The notes under the pieces are model-generated. The model was not told the origin of the DNA and did not search any database. It worked only from the letters and a program-made list of their open reading frames with translations. This document shows, in pieces, positions 1 to 10,427 of a DNA stretch of 64,000 nucleotides. A program made the translations under genes and the position numbers. The stretch is taken from positions 288,721-352,720 of the forward strand of contig NBIV01000050.1 in NCBI GenBank assembly GCA_003194525.1. The letters run 5' to 3'. Source of the DNA: Gracilariopsis chorda. Lineage: Eukaryota; Rhodophyta; Florideophyceae; Gracilariales; Gracilariaceae. Position 1 is the stretch's first letter. Every line of letters begins with the position of its first letter.

Positions 1-758
1 CGATATTATCGGTTGTGTAGTGTGTATATGAACTACGCCCCACTATGGTGGGTATGGACACGTGGGACACGGTTTTGGGTCAATTGGCGGTTGGCCACAG
101 TAGTGGATGTTGCCACGGAATGTGGAGTATTTTAGTTAATTTTATTTATTATTTTCACACCCATTTCTGGGAAGCTAGTACTCAGTGCGACGGCGCACTG
201 CCGTTGCACCAGTAAACCTTCCCTAACAAGGGACCCCAACCTGGGGAATTGGCTCTAGTTGTTGCCGCTTGCGCGCGTACTCTACTCCTCCTTGGAGGGA
301 AACGCCGTGAACCACGGGACATCTAACCCCCTTGCACATCTAAAGAAACCCATCACTGGGAGTATAATTGTTCCAATCATATTGGTGTCTCGCCCTGTAT
401 AGGGAGTCCTGTCCACCGGCATTGCCGTATCTGCTCGTCGCTCTCGCGACCCACTTCGTCCTTCCTTCTTCCCCTTTTTAGGGTAGCACCTCCTGCTATC
501 CGCGGCCCTCGTGTGCGCATCCGCTGACACACCCCCACTTACGTGGAAACATACCTCTACTGAGGATCACACCCCGCTCACGCGGATACCGATTCTTCGC
601 CTTCACCTCCTTGCGCGAGTCGCGACAGGTGTCCCTGGTCTTACAAGCTGGCTTCGCCGTGACACCTCTGGGAGGGCTCTACCCAACTGGGTTCACCTCG
701 TGAGAGGAAGATCCCGAACGTCTTTCGGTGTTTTTCCCGTTTGGGGCATTGCACCACA
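1..758 (+). repeat. 5' LTR of copy A (partial)
   Basis: Matches the 3' LTR (8873-9679) over its whole visible length and ends in TTGCACCACA, the inverted complement-like partner of the LTR start TGTAGTGCAA seen in the other copy. It contains an AT-rich segment near 135-160 and overlapping reading frames on both strands (282-530 minus, 511-777 plus) that are also open in the other LTR copies. Short hairpins are very dense here. Confidence 0.95.
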
Positions 759-761
759 AAG

Positions 762-780
762 TGGTCTCCCGACCTAGAAT
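762..780 (+). other. Primer-binding site, copy A
   Basis: Three bases after the LTR end the sequence starts TGGTCTCCCGACCTAGAAT, the expected complement of a tRNA 3' end (TGG pairs with CCA). Complementarity to a tRNA would run through the acceptor stem into the T arm. Some eukaryotic tRNA-Tyr molecules end in a similar GGGAGACCA, but the tRNA is not identified here. The same site is seen in copy B and, mutated, in elements C and D. Confidence 0.7.
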
Positions 781-863
781 CGGTTTTTGTTTTCCCTCTT
801 ACGAGGTTTGTTTTCATTCACCGGAAGTTCCGTGATCGTTTCCCGTCGTAACGGTATTTTCTC

Positions 864-3038
864 ATGTCGAGAAATCCCTCCGACGCGGAGCCAGTGGTTA
901 CGCGTAGTCGCTCCCGCGACAACGCGGACACTTCCGAAGTTCGGTTCGTACCCCGTATCCCTATACGGACAAGTTCCAGCCGTGCTGGCGCCGCTTCATC
1001 GCGGAATGATACCCCCGACCGGGAACCCTGGAACCTCCTTTTGCCCTCGTTATCACCCCCGCAGGGGAATGCAGCATCGACTCCGGCTGTTGCCGCAGTG
1101 CCCCAGGCACCCCGGCCTGCTCCCGCTGTCGCGGCTTCAAGCCCCCTTGGAACGGGCGATAACACCCCCCAGGGGACTTCCCTGGAATCCCAGGTCCGCG
1201 CTCTGTGGGCCGCCCATGACACCCTTGTAGGGGAACTAAAATCCCTCCAAGAGGTGGTCTCGGCAACCCCCGTAAAAGAGGTCGCCGAGGAACTCCGTAT
1301 TTTACGGTCTGACGTCAACTCCGTGTTGGAGAGTTTGGGACAACCCGCCGCCTTCATCGAAGGAGTTGAAGCCCGATTTGATCGGATTGGTGCCCGCCTG
1401 GAGACGCTGGAGCAGTTCGTCCTCATGGACAAACCATCCCCGGGTGATCCGGTAAACGAGGCATCGCACAACGACCAGCTTGGTGGGAAGAAGAAACGCC
1501 GTCACCGACGGAAACACCACCGAAAATATTCGGACTCCGATTCTTCGACATCGTCGGACTCATCCCGAAACCATTCGGTTAGCTCGAGCTCCTCGGACTC
1601 CGACTCGGAGGACGAGAAGCGAGGCTACTCCTCCCGCTCGAAGCGGTCATCGGCCACTGAAGGTGTGGTCCGAACCCGCCAGAAGGGGAGAAGACACCCC
1701 GGTCTCCGGGAATTGAAACCGACAAACCCGGATTACCGGAAGCTTTTATCATACCGGTACTACCCGCTTGAAGATTCGTCACTTGGGCGTACGCCCCGTG
1801 GTACGGGAAAGGTGCGAGAATGCATTAAGCGAATGCAGCTCTCGCTCCGCAACCAGTATTTTACTGGAGAGGACCCAGTCCTAGTACTGGATTTCCTATC
1901 CCGCTTTGTAGCGGAGGCCGATATCGTCGGTATGAATGAGGGACAAGCCTATTTGGCTTTACCGTATTTCTTACGGGGAGTGGCGGAGGACCAATACACC
2001 TCTGTCAGAGGATCTTCTCGCGCCTCTGAGGGAGGAGTTACTTGCTGGCCGGAGGCTGTGCAGTATCTTCTGCGCTCCTACGCCACCAACACCGCTATTC
2101 AGCAGGCTATTCTCGCTTTGCGAGATACACGCCAGCGTGCTGGAGAGACCGAGACCGATTACTCGGTGCGCCTTAACAAGGCTTTCCACAGATGTGGTAA
2201 CGTATACCCCGCTGGGGAGCGCAGTACCATGTTCATTGATGGTCTTGACCCGGCAATCCGGAGTTTAGTTACCCGTTATCGGGAGGACAAGCGAAGGATC
2301 ACCTACCTCGAGCTGGTCCAACACGCTCGAGCGGAAGGGGATGCACTTCGTGCAAGAACTCCGAACAATCGGTCTAAATCCGCCAAGGCGTTGTTGCTGG
2401 AAAGCGAAGCTTCCTCTCTCCCGCTCACCGCGGATGGGAACCCTGGACAGGGATTTGATACCGTGCATTTAGCGCAGGGGGATGGTGTGTCGATACCCAC
2501 CAGTGAGTTACCGTCAACGACGGAGATGACCCATGATACGGGAACAGAAGATCCCGTACTATACGGTGGTAACAGTCGGGTTCAACCCCAACGACTCCCG
2601 TTTTCAAACGGTCAATCCCGTTATCAACGGCCTGGATGGACTGACACCCGCCCTGCGGTTCGCTTCTCCGATACTCGGAATAATAATCCGCGTGTCGCGG
2701 TGCTGGCTCTCATTTGCCACCTGTGCTATGCCCATGGCCATACCTCTCCTCAGTGTATTCGTTCACTGAAGGATATGGCCAAGGTGGTGGCAAATTATGA
2801 GGCCCTCACTCCAGAGGAGAAACGTTCCGTCCCAACGGCTTCCTACCTCCGTGCTAAAACGGACTTTTCTCACGCCCTACTACAGACCCCGCGTGCGCGG
2901 CAAGATTCATACACCCCGATTCGGGAGATCACGCAACCATCCGTTGCAACCCCCGCTTATGCGGATAGAAACCCCCGTCAACGGGATGAAGCACTCGTTG
3001 TCGAGGAAACCAACCCACCGCCGAAGGCGGAAAACTAA
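864..3038 (+). CDS. gag: Gag polyprotein of chromovirus copy A
   Basis: Intact 724-codon gag, which builds the particle that packages the element RNA. It starts at an ATG 105 bases after the LTR. Visible parts are a Pro/Ser-rich N-terminus, a helical segment near residues 110-190, a Lys/Arg/His then Ser/Asp-rich low-complexity stretch near 205-270, the retrotransposon gag core near 300-480, and one CCHC zinc knuckle CHLCYAHGHTSPQC at about residues 618-631. The protein ends with stop TAA. The pol frame is -1 relative to gag and is open from 2990, so the two overlap by 49 bases. Copy B carries the same gag with a frameshift and a stop, which makes this the better copy. Confidence 0.92.
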   Translation: MSRNPSDAEPVVTRSRSRDNADTSEVRFVPRIPIRTSSSRAGAASSRNDTPDREPWNLLLPSLSPPQGNAASTPAVAAVPQAPRPAPAVAASSPLGTGDNTPQGTSLESQVRALWAAHDTLVGELKSLQEVVSATPVKEVAEELRILRSDVNSVLESLGQPAAFIEGVEARFDRIGARLETLEQFVLMDKPSPGDPVNEASHNDQLGGKKKRRHRRKHHRKYSDSDSSTSSDSSRNHSVSSSSSDSDSEDEKRGYSSRSKRSSATEGVVRTRQKGRRHPGLRELKPTNPDYRKLLSYRYYPLEDSSLGRTPRGTGKVRECIKRMQLSLRNQYFTGEDPVLVLDFLSRFVAEADIVGMNEGQAYLALPYFLRGVAEDQYTSVRGSSRASEGGVTCWPEAVQYLLRSYATNTAIQQAILALRDTRQRAGETETDYSVRLNKAFHRCGNVYPAGERSTMFIDGLDPAIRSLVTRYREDKRRITYLELVQHARAEGDALRARTPNNRSKSAKALLLESEASSLPLTADGNPGQGFDTVHLAQGDGVSIPTSELPSTTEMTHDTGTEDPVLYGGNSRVQPQRLPFSNGQSRYQRPGWTDTRPAVRFSDTRNNNPRVAVLALICHLCYAHGHTSPQCIRSLKDMAKVVANYEALTPEEKRSVPTASYLRAKTDFSHALLQTPRARQDSYTPIREITQPSVATPAYADRNPRQRDEALVVEETNPPPKAEN

Positions 3039-3055
3039 CTGAGGGAGTCTCCCCT

Positions 3056-4300
3056 TTGGGAGAGGCGTCCTCAAGAACGAGGCTGTTGGCGCCCGAGGCG
3101 TCCTCGCCTCGCTCCCCGGTGAAAGTCCTCTCGAGGAAAGACACCGCTGACGCGGACTCTGCGCACCTCGGTGTGTTGCGTCACCCGTGGATACGGAGTA
3201 AAAATCCCCGGATTCCCGGTAGAGTCTTGGTCTTGGCCAAGCGCAATTATAAGGTCTATGCCGACCTTGGCCTTGACCCCCAGTTTATGGTGAGGTTTCT
3301 CACCGTCCTGGATACAGGTGCAGGCCCCAACTTTGTTGTGGAATCATTGTTACCCCCGCTTGTGCGGTCGCGTATCCGCTCTGACGCGGTCCCCGACATT
3401 TCGGATGCGAACAACAATCCGTTACAAACGGTGGGCACAGTGGACCTCGTCGTGAGACTTGGTACCTCTGTGGCGAAGTTGGATTTCATCGTTTGCCGTT
3501 CATTGGCAGCACCAGTCATACTGGGATGTGATTACTGCGACAGATTTGTCGACGCAATCAGGCCCCGCCTCAGGCGTGTAGAACTTGAAGACGGATCGTC
3601 GGTTCCGATTGTTCGCCGCCCGCTAAAGCGGTCCTCTCGGAAACAAGTTCCGCTCCCTGCTGCGCAGGAACCACCGCCCGCGTCCCGCGAGTCCACCAAG
3701 CTCCGCGTCGCTGCCTCGGTTTCTATACCGGCTGAGTCCCAAGTCTGGGTGCAGGTAAATTCCCGTCAACACGGTCTTCGGGTTATACAACCCCTCGCCT
3801 CGTTGTACGAGAAATCCCAGCTGGCGCTGGCTAATGGAATTGTCTCCATTTCCCCGGATGTCCCTTTCCGGATATTGGTTGCCAACCTTGGCGAACACCC
3901 CCAGTATCTGGTCAAACACCAAGTAATTGGGAGTGTAACCCCCCATCCTATGGGGATGCTGCCAACAAAGATGACAGCCGCCGATGTACTCGGAGTTACC
4001 ACCTCTTCTGAGGAGTTCGCCCCGCCGTCCGAAGACGTCAAGTCTAAGGAGGGGAGGAAACCGCTACTTCAGCGCCGAACATACCGAGTAACTCGGAATT
4101 ACGAACCACACCTGTTCCACAGGACAATGCTCCATCGAGCAATGACCGGATTGATCCGGAAAAAGCATTTGAAGCGCTGGACTTCAGCCACGTGCCAGAG
4201 TCGCACCGCGACAAACTCTGTACTATGTTACGAGAATTCACCACAATGTGGGATGGCTCGCTTGGCGAGATTAATGCAACGGAACACCGGATCGATTTAA
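3056..4300 (+). pseudogene. pol: Pol part 1: aspartic protease and RT N-terminus (copy A)
   Basis: Start of pol in the -1 frame relative to gag. There is no ATG at the start (the first in-frame start-like codon is TTG), so expression as a Gag-Pol fusion by frameshifting is expected. The retroviral-type aspartic protease motif DTGAG lies at about residue 86, with the ILGCD segment typical of its second half following. The genuine frame ends near 4051-4054: copy A has four Gs where copy B has five. This one-base loss shifts the rest of pol into the frame that reads on from about 4055, and the last 80 or so residues of this open frame are out of frame. Copy B has no break at this point. Confidence 0.85.
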
Positions 4301-6744
4301 TCCCCGGTGCGCGACCGGTTGCACAACCCCCTTACAGGGCAGGTCCGAAAGCTCGGGAAGAGGAGCAGTCCCAGGTGGACAAGATGCTCCGCGCAGGTGT
4401 GATTGAGCCCGCTCAATCACCCTGGGCATCCCCAGTTGTACTGGCTTTAAAGGCCGACGGAACCTGGAGGTTCTGTGTCGACTACCGCCGGCTCAATGCC
4501 GTGACTGTTAGGGACACGTACCCCATCCCTCGTATGGACGAGTGCATTGACTCCCTTGGGGACGCCACCGTGTTCACGGCCCTTGATGCCAATTGGGGAT
4601 ATTGGCAAGTACCTGTCAGACAGGAGGATCGCGACAAAACCGCATTCACCTGCCATGCAGGAACGTACCGCTTCAAGCGGATGCCATTTGGGTTAACCAA
4701 CGCCCCCGCCACCTTTCAGCGTGCAGTAGATATTCTACTCAACCGCTTTAAGTGGCGGAGTTGTCTGGTCTACCTTGATGATATCATCATCTTCTCCAAC
4801 TTGTTGGACGACCATCTCACTCACGTCCGAGACGTGCTGACCGTACTCCGCGATGCGGGAATTACCCTCAAGTTGAGGAAATGCGAGTTTTTCACAGATA
4901 ATGTGAAGTATCTGGGTCACATTATCCGTCCTGGACGGTTAGCGATCGAGAAAGCTCGAGTCAAATCCCTCGTTGAGGCGAAAGAACCCCGTACTCAAAC
5001 GGAACTGCGCTCCTTTCTGGGGCTGGTCAACGTCTATCGACGGTTTATCCCGAACTTTTCGGATACTGCAGCGCCCCTGAACGCGTTGTTGCGAAAGGAG
5101 AACCCCCCAAAACTGGGAATATTTACGCCCGAGCAATCGGAAGCATTCAACTCCTTAAAGGAGGCTGTCACATCAGAACCAATCCTACATCTCCCAAAAC
5201 TTGGGTTGCCATACTCCGTAGATACGGACTCGAGCGACTACCAATTCTGGTGTGCTCTTTTTCAAACCACCCCCGAAGGGGAACGACATCCAATTGGTTA
5301 TTGGTCACGTTCGCTCAATGTTCATGAGCGGAACTACTCCGTATCGGAGAAAGAGTGCCTCGCCGTCGTATGGGCGATGACCACTCTGCGCCCCTACCTT
5401 ATGGGAATTCACTTCACCGTGTACACGGATCATTCCTCATTGAGGTGGTTGATGAATATCTCCGACCCGTCGGGACGCCTCATGCGCTGGACACTCCGCC
5501 TCGCGGAATATGACTTTCAAGTCATTTATAAAAAGGGTGCGCAGAACACTCAGGCCGACGCTTTATCGCGGTTACCCACAAGTGGGGAAGCACTCCCAAC
5601 GGAGGATGATGAAGTCCCATGCTTCATGGCTATAGACCCGGATGATCCGGAACATGCCGTCGAGGCTAGGCCAGAAACCTGGGACGAGGATGCTGATTTT
5701 GACGAACTACTCGCATCGCGAGATAAATCTGAGAACCCGTTACCGGGAAACTTTGTACCCGTATCACCGGAAGAAATGATCCGAGAACAATTCCGCGACC
5801 CATTCTGTACGAGAATTCGTGCCCGTATCAACGATGGTGAAGATCTCCCTTTCGGGGTAAACGACAAAGGCTACCTCGTAAGAAAGGTCGAAGCCCGCCC
5901 ACAGATTGTGGTACCACATTCCCTGCAATCGCGGGTGTTACATCTATCACACTACGCCCCCATTGGAGGTCACCCAGGTGGGAGGAAACTCTACCTAACC
6001 CTGCGAAGGGATTTCTATTGGCGCGCAATGGCGGTGGATTGCTACGCAACTGTGCGGTTTTGTAGCGAATGCGCGAAGAATCGCGTCAAACTCCGCAAAA
6101 ATGCGAAGAAGATGAAACTATTCCCCGCAAGGGCGCCGCTCGAGTTTATTGCGATCGATATTCTCGGACCATTACTCACCACGAAACGTGGAAACAAGTT
6201 TCTACTTGTCATTACCGACCGCTTTTCTAAGCTGGTACGGACTGTCCCTCTTCGGAGGATAACCGCTCTCACGGTGGCCCAGGCTCTGGTGACGCACTGG
6301 ATTTTTGTCTACGGTGCCTCCGTAGAGGTGCTCTCTGACAACGGGAAGCAGTTCGTGAGCAAGTTCTTCCAGGATGTTTGTCGCATCCTGGATGTCAAGA
6401 ACTTGTTCACGACTACCTACCACCCCCAGTGTAATGGGCAAGTTGAACGGTTTAACCGGACGTTACTCGCGGCGTTACGTTCCTACGTCGCTGACCACCC
6501 AACGAATTGGGATCTCTATGCTGATGCGGTAACCTACGCGTACAATACGCAGGTACACCGGACTACCGGAGTTTCGCCATTCGAGTTAGTTCTATCTAGA
6601 ACACCCCCGCCTGTGGCGCTGGAACCCCAAGCTACCTTGGACAATTTCCCATCTGTGGGTATCTACCGGCAGCAATGGAAGCAATGGCTTTCCAAGCTGG
6701 TCCCCGCTGCGCGGAAGTCTATGGCACGGACCCAAGCCGCTTAA
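4192..6744 (+). pseudogene. pol: Pol part 2: reverse transcriptase, RNase H, integrase core (copy A)
   Basis: Carries the replication enzymes. RT has the FCVDYRRLNAVT block, the FGLTNAPATFQR block and the catalytic YLDD at residues 194-197. RNase H follows (VDTDSSDYQ, TDHSSLRW and the QADALSR end). Integrase has the HHCC zinc finger (HLSHYAPIGGHPG ... FCSEC), then the catalytic D in AIDILGP, D in LSDNGKQF and E in CNGQVERFNRT. The frame is closed by TAA at 6742-6744, where copy B has a tyrosine codon TAC, so this stop is a point mutation and the ancestral protein continues into the chromodomain part. The true frame begins about 4055, upstream of the first ATG. Confidence 0.93.
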
Positions 6745-6765
6745 AAGCGGGATTTTGACGCTCGC

Positions 6766-8616
6766 GTGCGAGGAAAACCGTCCCCGATTCGGGCAAATAA
6801 CTACGTCTTCATCAGGAAGGAATACTACAACCCGGAACGGGAGAAGCGTCACAAACTCTCGCCTGTGGCGGATGGACCCTTCAAGGTGATCTCTGTTAAC
6901 ACCGACACTGTCGTGGTAGAGATGGGGGACACGCACGAACGGATTTCCCGTGATCGTGTTGTCCTTGCCCCTCCTCCTTCGTCAGAGGTAGTCCTGGATC
7001 CAGGCAACCCCGTTTCCACGGACTCTGCTACACCGGAACAATCCGGGAGTACTAGACCTACGGTACTACCACACCCCAGCCGGGGACTCTCAGACCTACC
7101 GACTCTGTCGGACTCACCGGCTCAGCCGGGTAATTCGGGCCCCTCAGCGCCCGCCCCTACCACGTCTGCCCCACTGGCGCGCATCTATACCCGCCAGGCG
7201 GGGAATGTTATACCTTATCCCGCCGCTCCGTCTAAGGAGGGGGAGGAGAACACTCGTTTTCGAGGAACGATATCACCGTCGCAACGGGAAACACACCGTA
7301 ACATACGGAACACTGACCGTGGAGCACGGAGTATGTCACGCGACACTAATCCCCCGTTCCCGGGCAGTGCTGTGCAACAGAAACCAGACGCGCAGGCCCC
7401 GCAAAAGCGGCAAATACACCGTTTGTCACGGGAAAACGAGAAGCCTCACTCCAATACCGCAGCAGCGGAAAGGCAATCGACCGATGCCTCGAAGCCGCCG
7501 TTGGCGGAAGTCCCCGCGGAAACGGTTCAATCAGGTCGATCAGACCCGCGCCCTGCGGAGAAGGGGCGCCCAGATACACCGGCCTCACAGGGGAATACCC
7601 ACACCCCTCTTGGGGAAAAAGGCGGCCAAGCTGCAGTCGAAGCTTTAAGCCCTGGCTCGCAAGCACCGGAAACGCCTCCCGTCGTTGACGGAATCAAAGC
7701 CCCCGCTACGGGGAATAATTTGCGCCAACCCCCGCATCGCTGCGGCGAAGAACCGAGAAACCCGGGAATAACGCGCGCCATCGCACGCTCGAAACCGGTC
7801 GTACCGGACGCTGCCCCTCCTCACGGAGATGGTGCACTGCGCTCAGCGGCAATTCCCCTGAAGAGGGTGTCATCGGCACCTGCCCAGAACCCCCCAAAGG
7901 GGAATTTTGACCAAAATACCGGTGTACCGGAGTTAGCCCCAGGCAACCCGTCAGTAGCCGGGGACACCACGGCGTCGCCGGAACGTATGGTGCAGAGCGC
8001 TCGTGCGCCTGGCAGGGAGGCGGTCTGCCACCCAATCACCGTGTCGCACGGGACCCCCCAGGGGATTGTGGAAATGCCGATCCCGCAGGAGCGGTCATCT
8101 TCCCGCAAACTCGTGGTTCGTGAGCTCAACCGCGAAGGCGGAGCCCAAGTCCCCCGCCGACTGGCGGTTCGCCCGGCCTACCGTGAAGACGGGAACAACG
8201 ACACCCCAATGGGGAATGACTTGCCGGGGAAAACCGTGACACCACACACCCTCTTGAGGGATATTTTCCCGCATGAGCAGCGGCCACTAGGACAGCGCAC
8301 GCCAACGTCGGAGTTATCGCCGAACACCCTGCTAAGGGACATTATACCGCACAGCGGGCAGCCCCCGCAGGGAAGTACAACCACCACCCGGCACGGCCGG
8401 CAGGTCTACGAACGAGAGTTCGTAGTAGACCGACTTGTCGGACACACCTGGGACCAGGATGGTATTCTACAATACCGCGTCCGCTGGTACGGGTACGACC
8501 CAAGTGGGGATACGTGGGAGCCAATTGAACACCTCCCGCGGTCGCAGGTCCTGCGATACCACCGTCAAACGGGAACCGCAGCCCCAGCCACGCTGGTAAA
8601 TGCCCAAGTTGGGTAA
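6766..8616 (+). pseudogene. pol: Pol part 3: integrase tail, long Pro/Ser-rich linker, chromodomain (copy A)
   Basis: Same frame as the preceding part after the stop at 6742. The first 75 residues are the integrase GPY/F-like module (HKLSPVADGPFKVI). About 470 residues of Pro/Ser/Thr/Arg-rich sequence without recognisable domains follow. The C-terminus is a chromodomain, roughly residues 545-600, with VVDRLVGHTW, YRVRWYGYD and DTWEPIEHLP. Chromodomains in this position guide integration to marked chromatin. The linker is far longer than usual for chromoviruses. Copy A lacks about 48 residues that copy B has, an in-frame deletion near 7476-7490. The gene ends with TAA at 8614-8616. Confidence 0.9.
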
Positions 8617-8872
8617 CGTTGCCGCGCGAACGGAGGGCGACAGGAAAGGATAACAAGGCAAGGTCCGTCGAAGACGGGGAACTCAAATGAGAATCACCGT
8701 TCAAAACGGGAAAGTTTATTCAAGGGAGCAGCTAGCTCCCCACAAAACTATACTACAATAGCCGGCTATGCCAGGAAAGAAGAACCGGAGACGGCGTACG
8801 CGCTTTTATCACCCATTTTCGTCTGGGAACCCTCCGGGTCCGCGGTCGTTTTCCCGTCTTAGGGGGGGGATA
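8617..8872 (+). other. 3' untranslated region and polypurine tract, copy A
   Basis: Non-coding segment between pol and the 3' LTR. It ends in AGGGGGGGATA (8861-8872 region), a polypurine tract that primes plus-strand synthesis, immediately before the LTR start. The matching region of copy B is about 424 bases longer and contains an antisense reading frame. Copy A has lost it between about 8788 and 8800, where the sequence jumps to GCGCTTTTATCACCC. Confidence 0.8.
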
Positions 8873-9679
8873 TGTAGTGCAACGCCCTCAGGGAGGGATT
8901 CTTGGTACTTGAACGCTTTCCCGATATTATCGGTTGTGTAGTGTGTATATGAACTACGCCCCACAATGGTGGGTATGGACACGTGGGACACGGTTTTCGG
9001 TCAATTGGCGGTTGGCCACAGTAGTGGATGTTGCCACGGAATGTGGAGTGTTTTAGTTAATTTTATTTATTATTTTCACACCCATTTCTGGGAAGCTAGT
9101 ACTTAGTGCGACGGCGCACTGCCGTCGCACCAGTAAACCTTCCCTAACAAGGGACCCCAACCTTGGGAATTGGCTCTAGTTGTTGCCGCTTGCGCGCGTA
9201 CTCTACTCCTCCTTGGAGGGAAACGCCGTGAACCACGGGACATCTAACCCCCTTGCACATCTAAAGAAACCCATCACTGGGAGTATAATTGTTCCAATCA
9301 TATTGGTGTTTCGCCCTGTATAGGGAGTCCTGTCCACCGGCATTGCCGTATCTGCTCGTCGCTCTCGCGACCCACTTCGTCCTTCCTTCTTCCCCTTTTT
9401 AGGGTAGCACCTCCTGCTATCCGCGGCCCTCGTGTGCGCATCCGCTGACACACCCCCACTTACGTGGAAACATACCTCTACTGAGGATCACACCCCGCTC
9501 ACGCGGATACCGATTCTTCGCCTTCACCTCCTTGCGCGAGTCGCGACAGGTGTCCCTGGTCTTACAAACCGGCTTCGCCGTGACACCTCTGGGAGGGCTC
9601 TACCCATCTGGGTTCACCTCGTGAGAGGAAGATCCCGAACGTCTTTCGGTGTTTTTCCCCTTTGGGGCATTGCACCACA
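8873..9679 (+). repeat. 3' LTR of copy A (807 bp, complete)
   Basis: Begins TGTAGTGCAA right after the polypurine tract and ends TTGCACCACA; the ends form an imperfect inverted repeat with TG...CA termini. About 11 differences from the 5' LTR are visible, some in hairpin loops (ACCCAACTGGGT versus ACCCATCTGGGT). The adjacent host base is 9680, inside element D. Confidence 0.96.
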
Positions 9680-10411
9680 CTACCCGATAAGATCAGTCCA
9701 CAATAGGAGATAGTTTGTGATGACGATCCTTTTCAAGATTATACTATTCCTTTCGAAGGAAGACGTGGTCAACAACGTCCACCTCAAGAAGGGGGCGTCT
9801 ACTTCGAGCGTTAAAGTTTCGCTTATAACGCAATTGAGCCTTCTCCATGGCCTTCCGGGCCATCGGTATCATCTTTGTGAGCCATTGTTTCGAGGTGTCA
9901 TGGTGTAGATGTGGTGACGGGTAGTTTGAAAGCGTAGCTTGCGCTTCAATGGTCACGGGGGGTGGTATACTTGACAGGATGAGCTCAAACGGCGAAAGAC
10001 ACGTGACTTGATGTACTTGAGTGTTATATGCATAAGTGATCGCGTCAGTATAGAGGTCCCATTCTTTTGGGTGATCTGGAACATAATCACGCAGTGATTT
10101 CAGGGGTTTACGATTAAACCGTTCAGCCTGACGATTCCCTTGAGGGTGATAGGTTGCGACCAAACTTTTTCTGATACCAAAGATTCTACAGACGTCCTGG
10201 AAGAACTTTCATGGAAAATGCGATCCACTGTCCGAGAGTAACTGAATCGGTGCCCCGTAGGCAAATACCCAGTGGGTCATGAACGCTTGGGCAACCGCAG
10301 CTGCGTTTATCCTCTTCAATGGAATAGTCCGTACCAGCTTGGAAAAATAGTTGGTAATTATATGCAAGAACAGATTTCCTCGGGCAGTCTTGATCAACTC
10401 TCCTATACCAG
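9680..10411 (-). pseudogene. Integrase core and tail of element D (broken)
   Basis: Minus-strand fragments read the integrase with the D in LLSDSGSHF and the glutamate region TYHPQGNRQAERFNR, then TYAYNTQVHQVT and the tail RKE-YNLEKDRHHKLSPIV. This corresponds to copy A's FIRKEYYNPEREKRHKLSPV, so the reading continues to base 9680, where copy A interrupts it. Stops and frameshifts occur near 10165-10205 and 9742. Between this piece and the RNase H piece about 45 codons (zinc-finger end to first catalytic Asp) are missing, lost at or after the insertion of the DNA transposon. Confidence 0.85.
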
Positions 10412-10414
10412 TGG

Positions 10415-10427
10415 GCGACTCCTAAAA
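10415..10427 (+). repeat. Left terminal inverted repeat of transposon H
   Basis: GCGACTCCTAAAA, exactly complementary to 12845-12857; similarity continues weakly beyond (AAATCGC versus AAATGCG). Confidence 0.75.

Larger units (their letters stand above)
1..9679 (+). mobile_element. Ty3/gypsy chromovirus, copy A (left end cut by window)
   Basis: LTR retrotransposon with order LTR, gag, protease, RT, RNase H, integrase, chromodomain, LTR, which defines a chromovirus. The right LTR is 807 bp. The left LTR lacks exactly its first 49 bases because the window starts inside it, so the full element would be about 9.7 kb. By eye about 11 of 758 aligned LTR positions differ (about 1.5%), so insertion was recent. 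It is inserted into the integrase tail of the older element D: D's coding sequence resumes directly at 9680. Lesions are few: a lost G near 4051-4054, a stop at 6742-6744, and two deletions relative to copy B (144 bp in the linker, about 424 bp in the 3' untranslated region). The target-site duplication cannot be checked because the left flank is outside. Confidence 0.95.

Noticed and set aside
818-1471. 217-codon minus-strand frame inside gag of copy A
   Set aside because: Antisense shadow of gag. The inverted-repeat texture keeps both strands open, and no family resemblance or own signals are visible.
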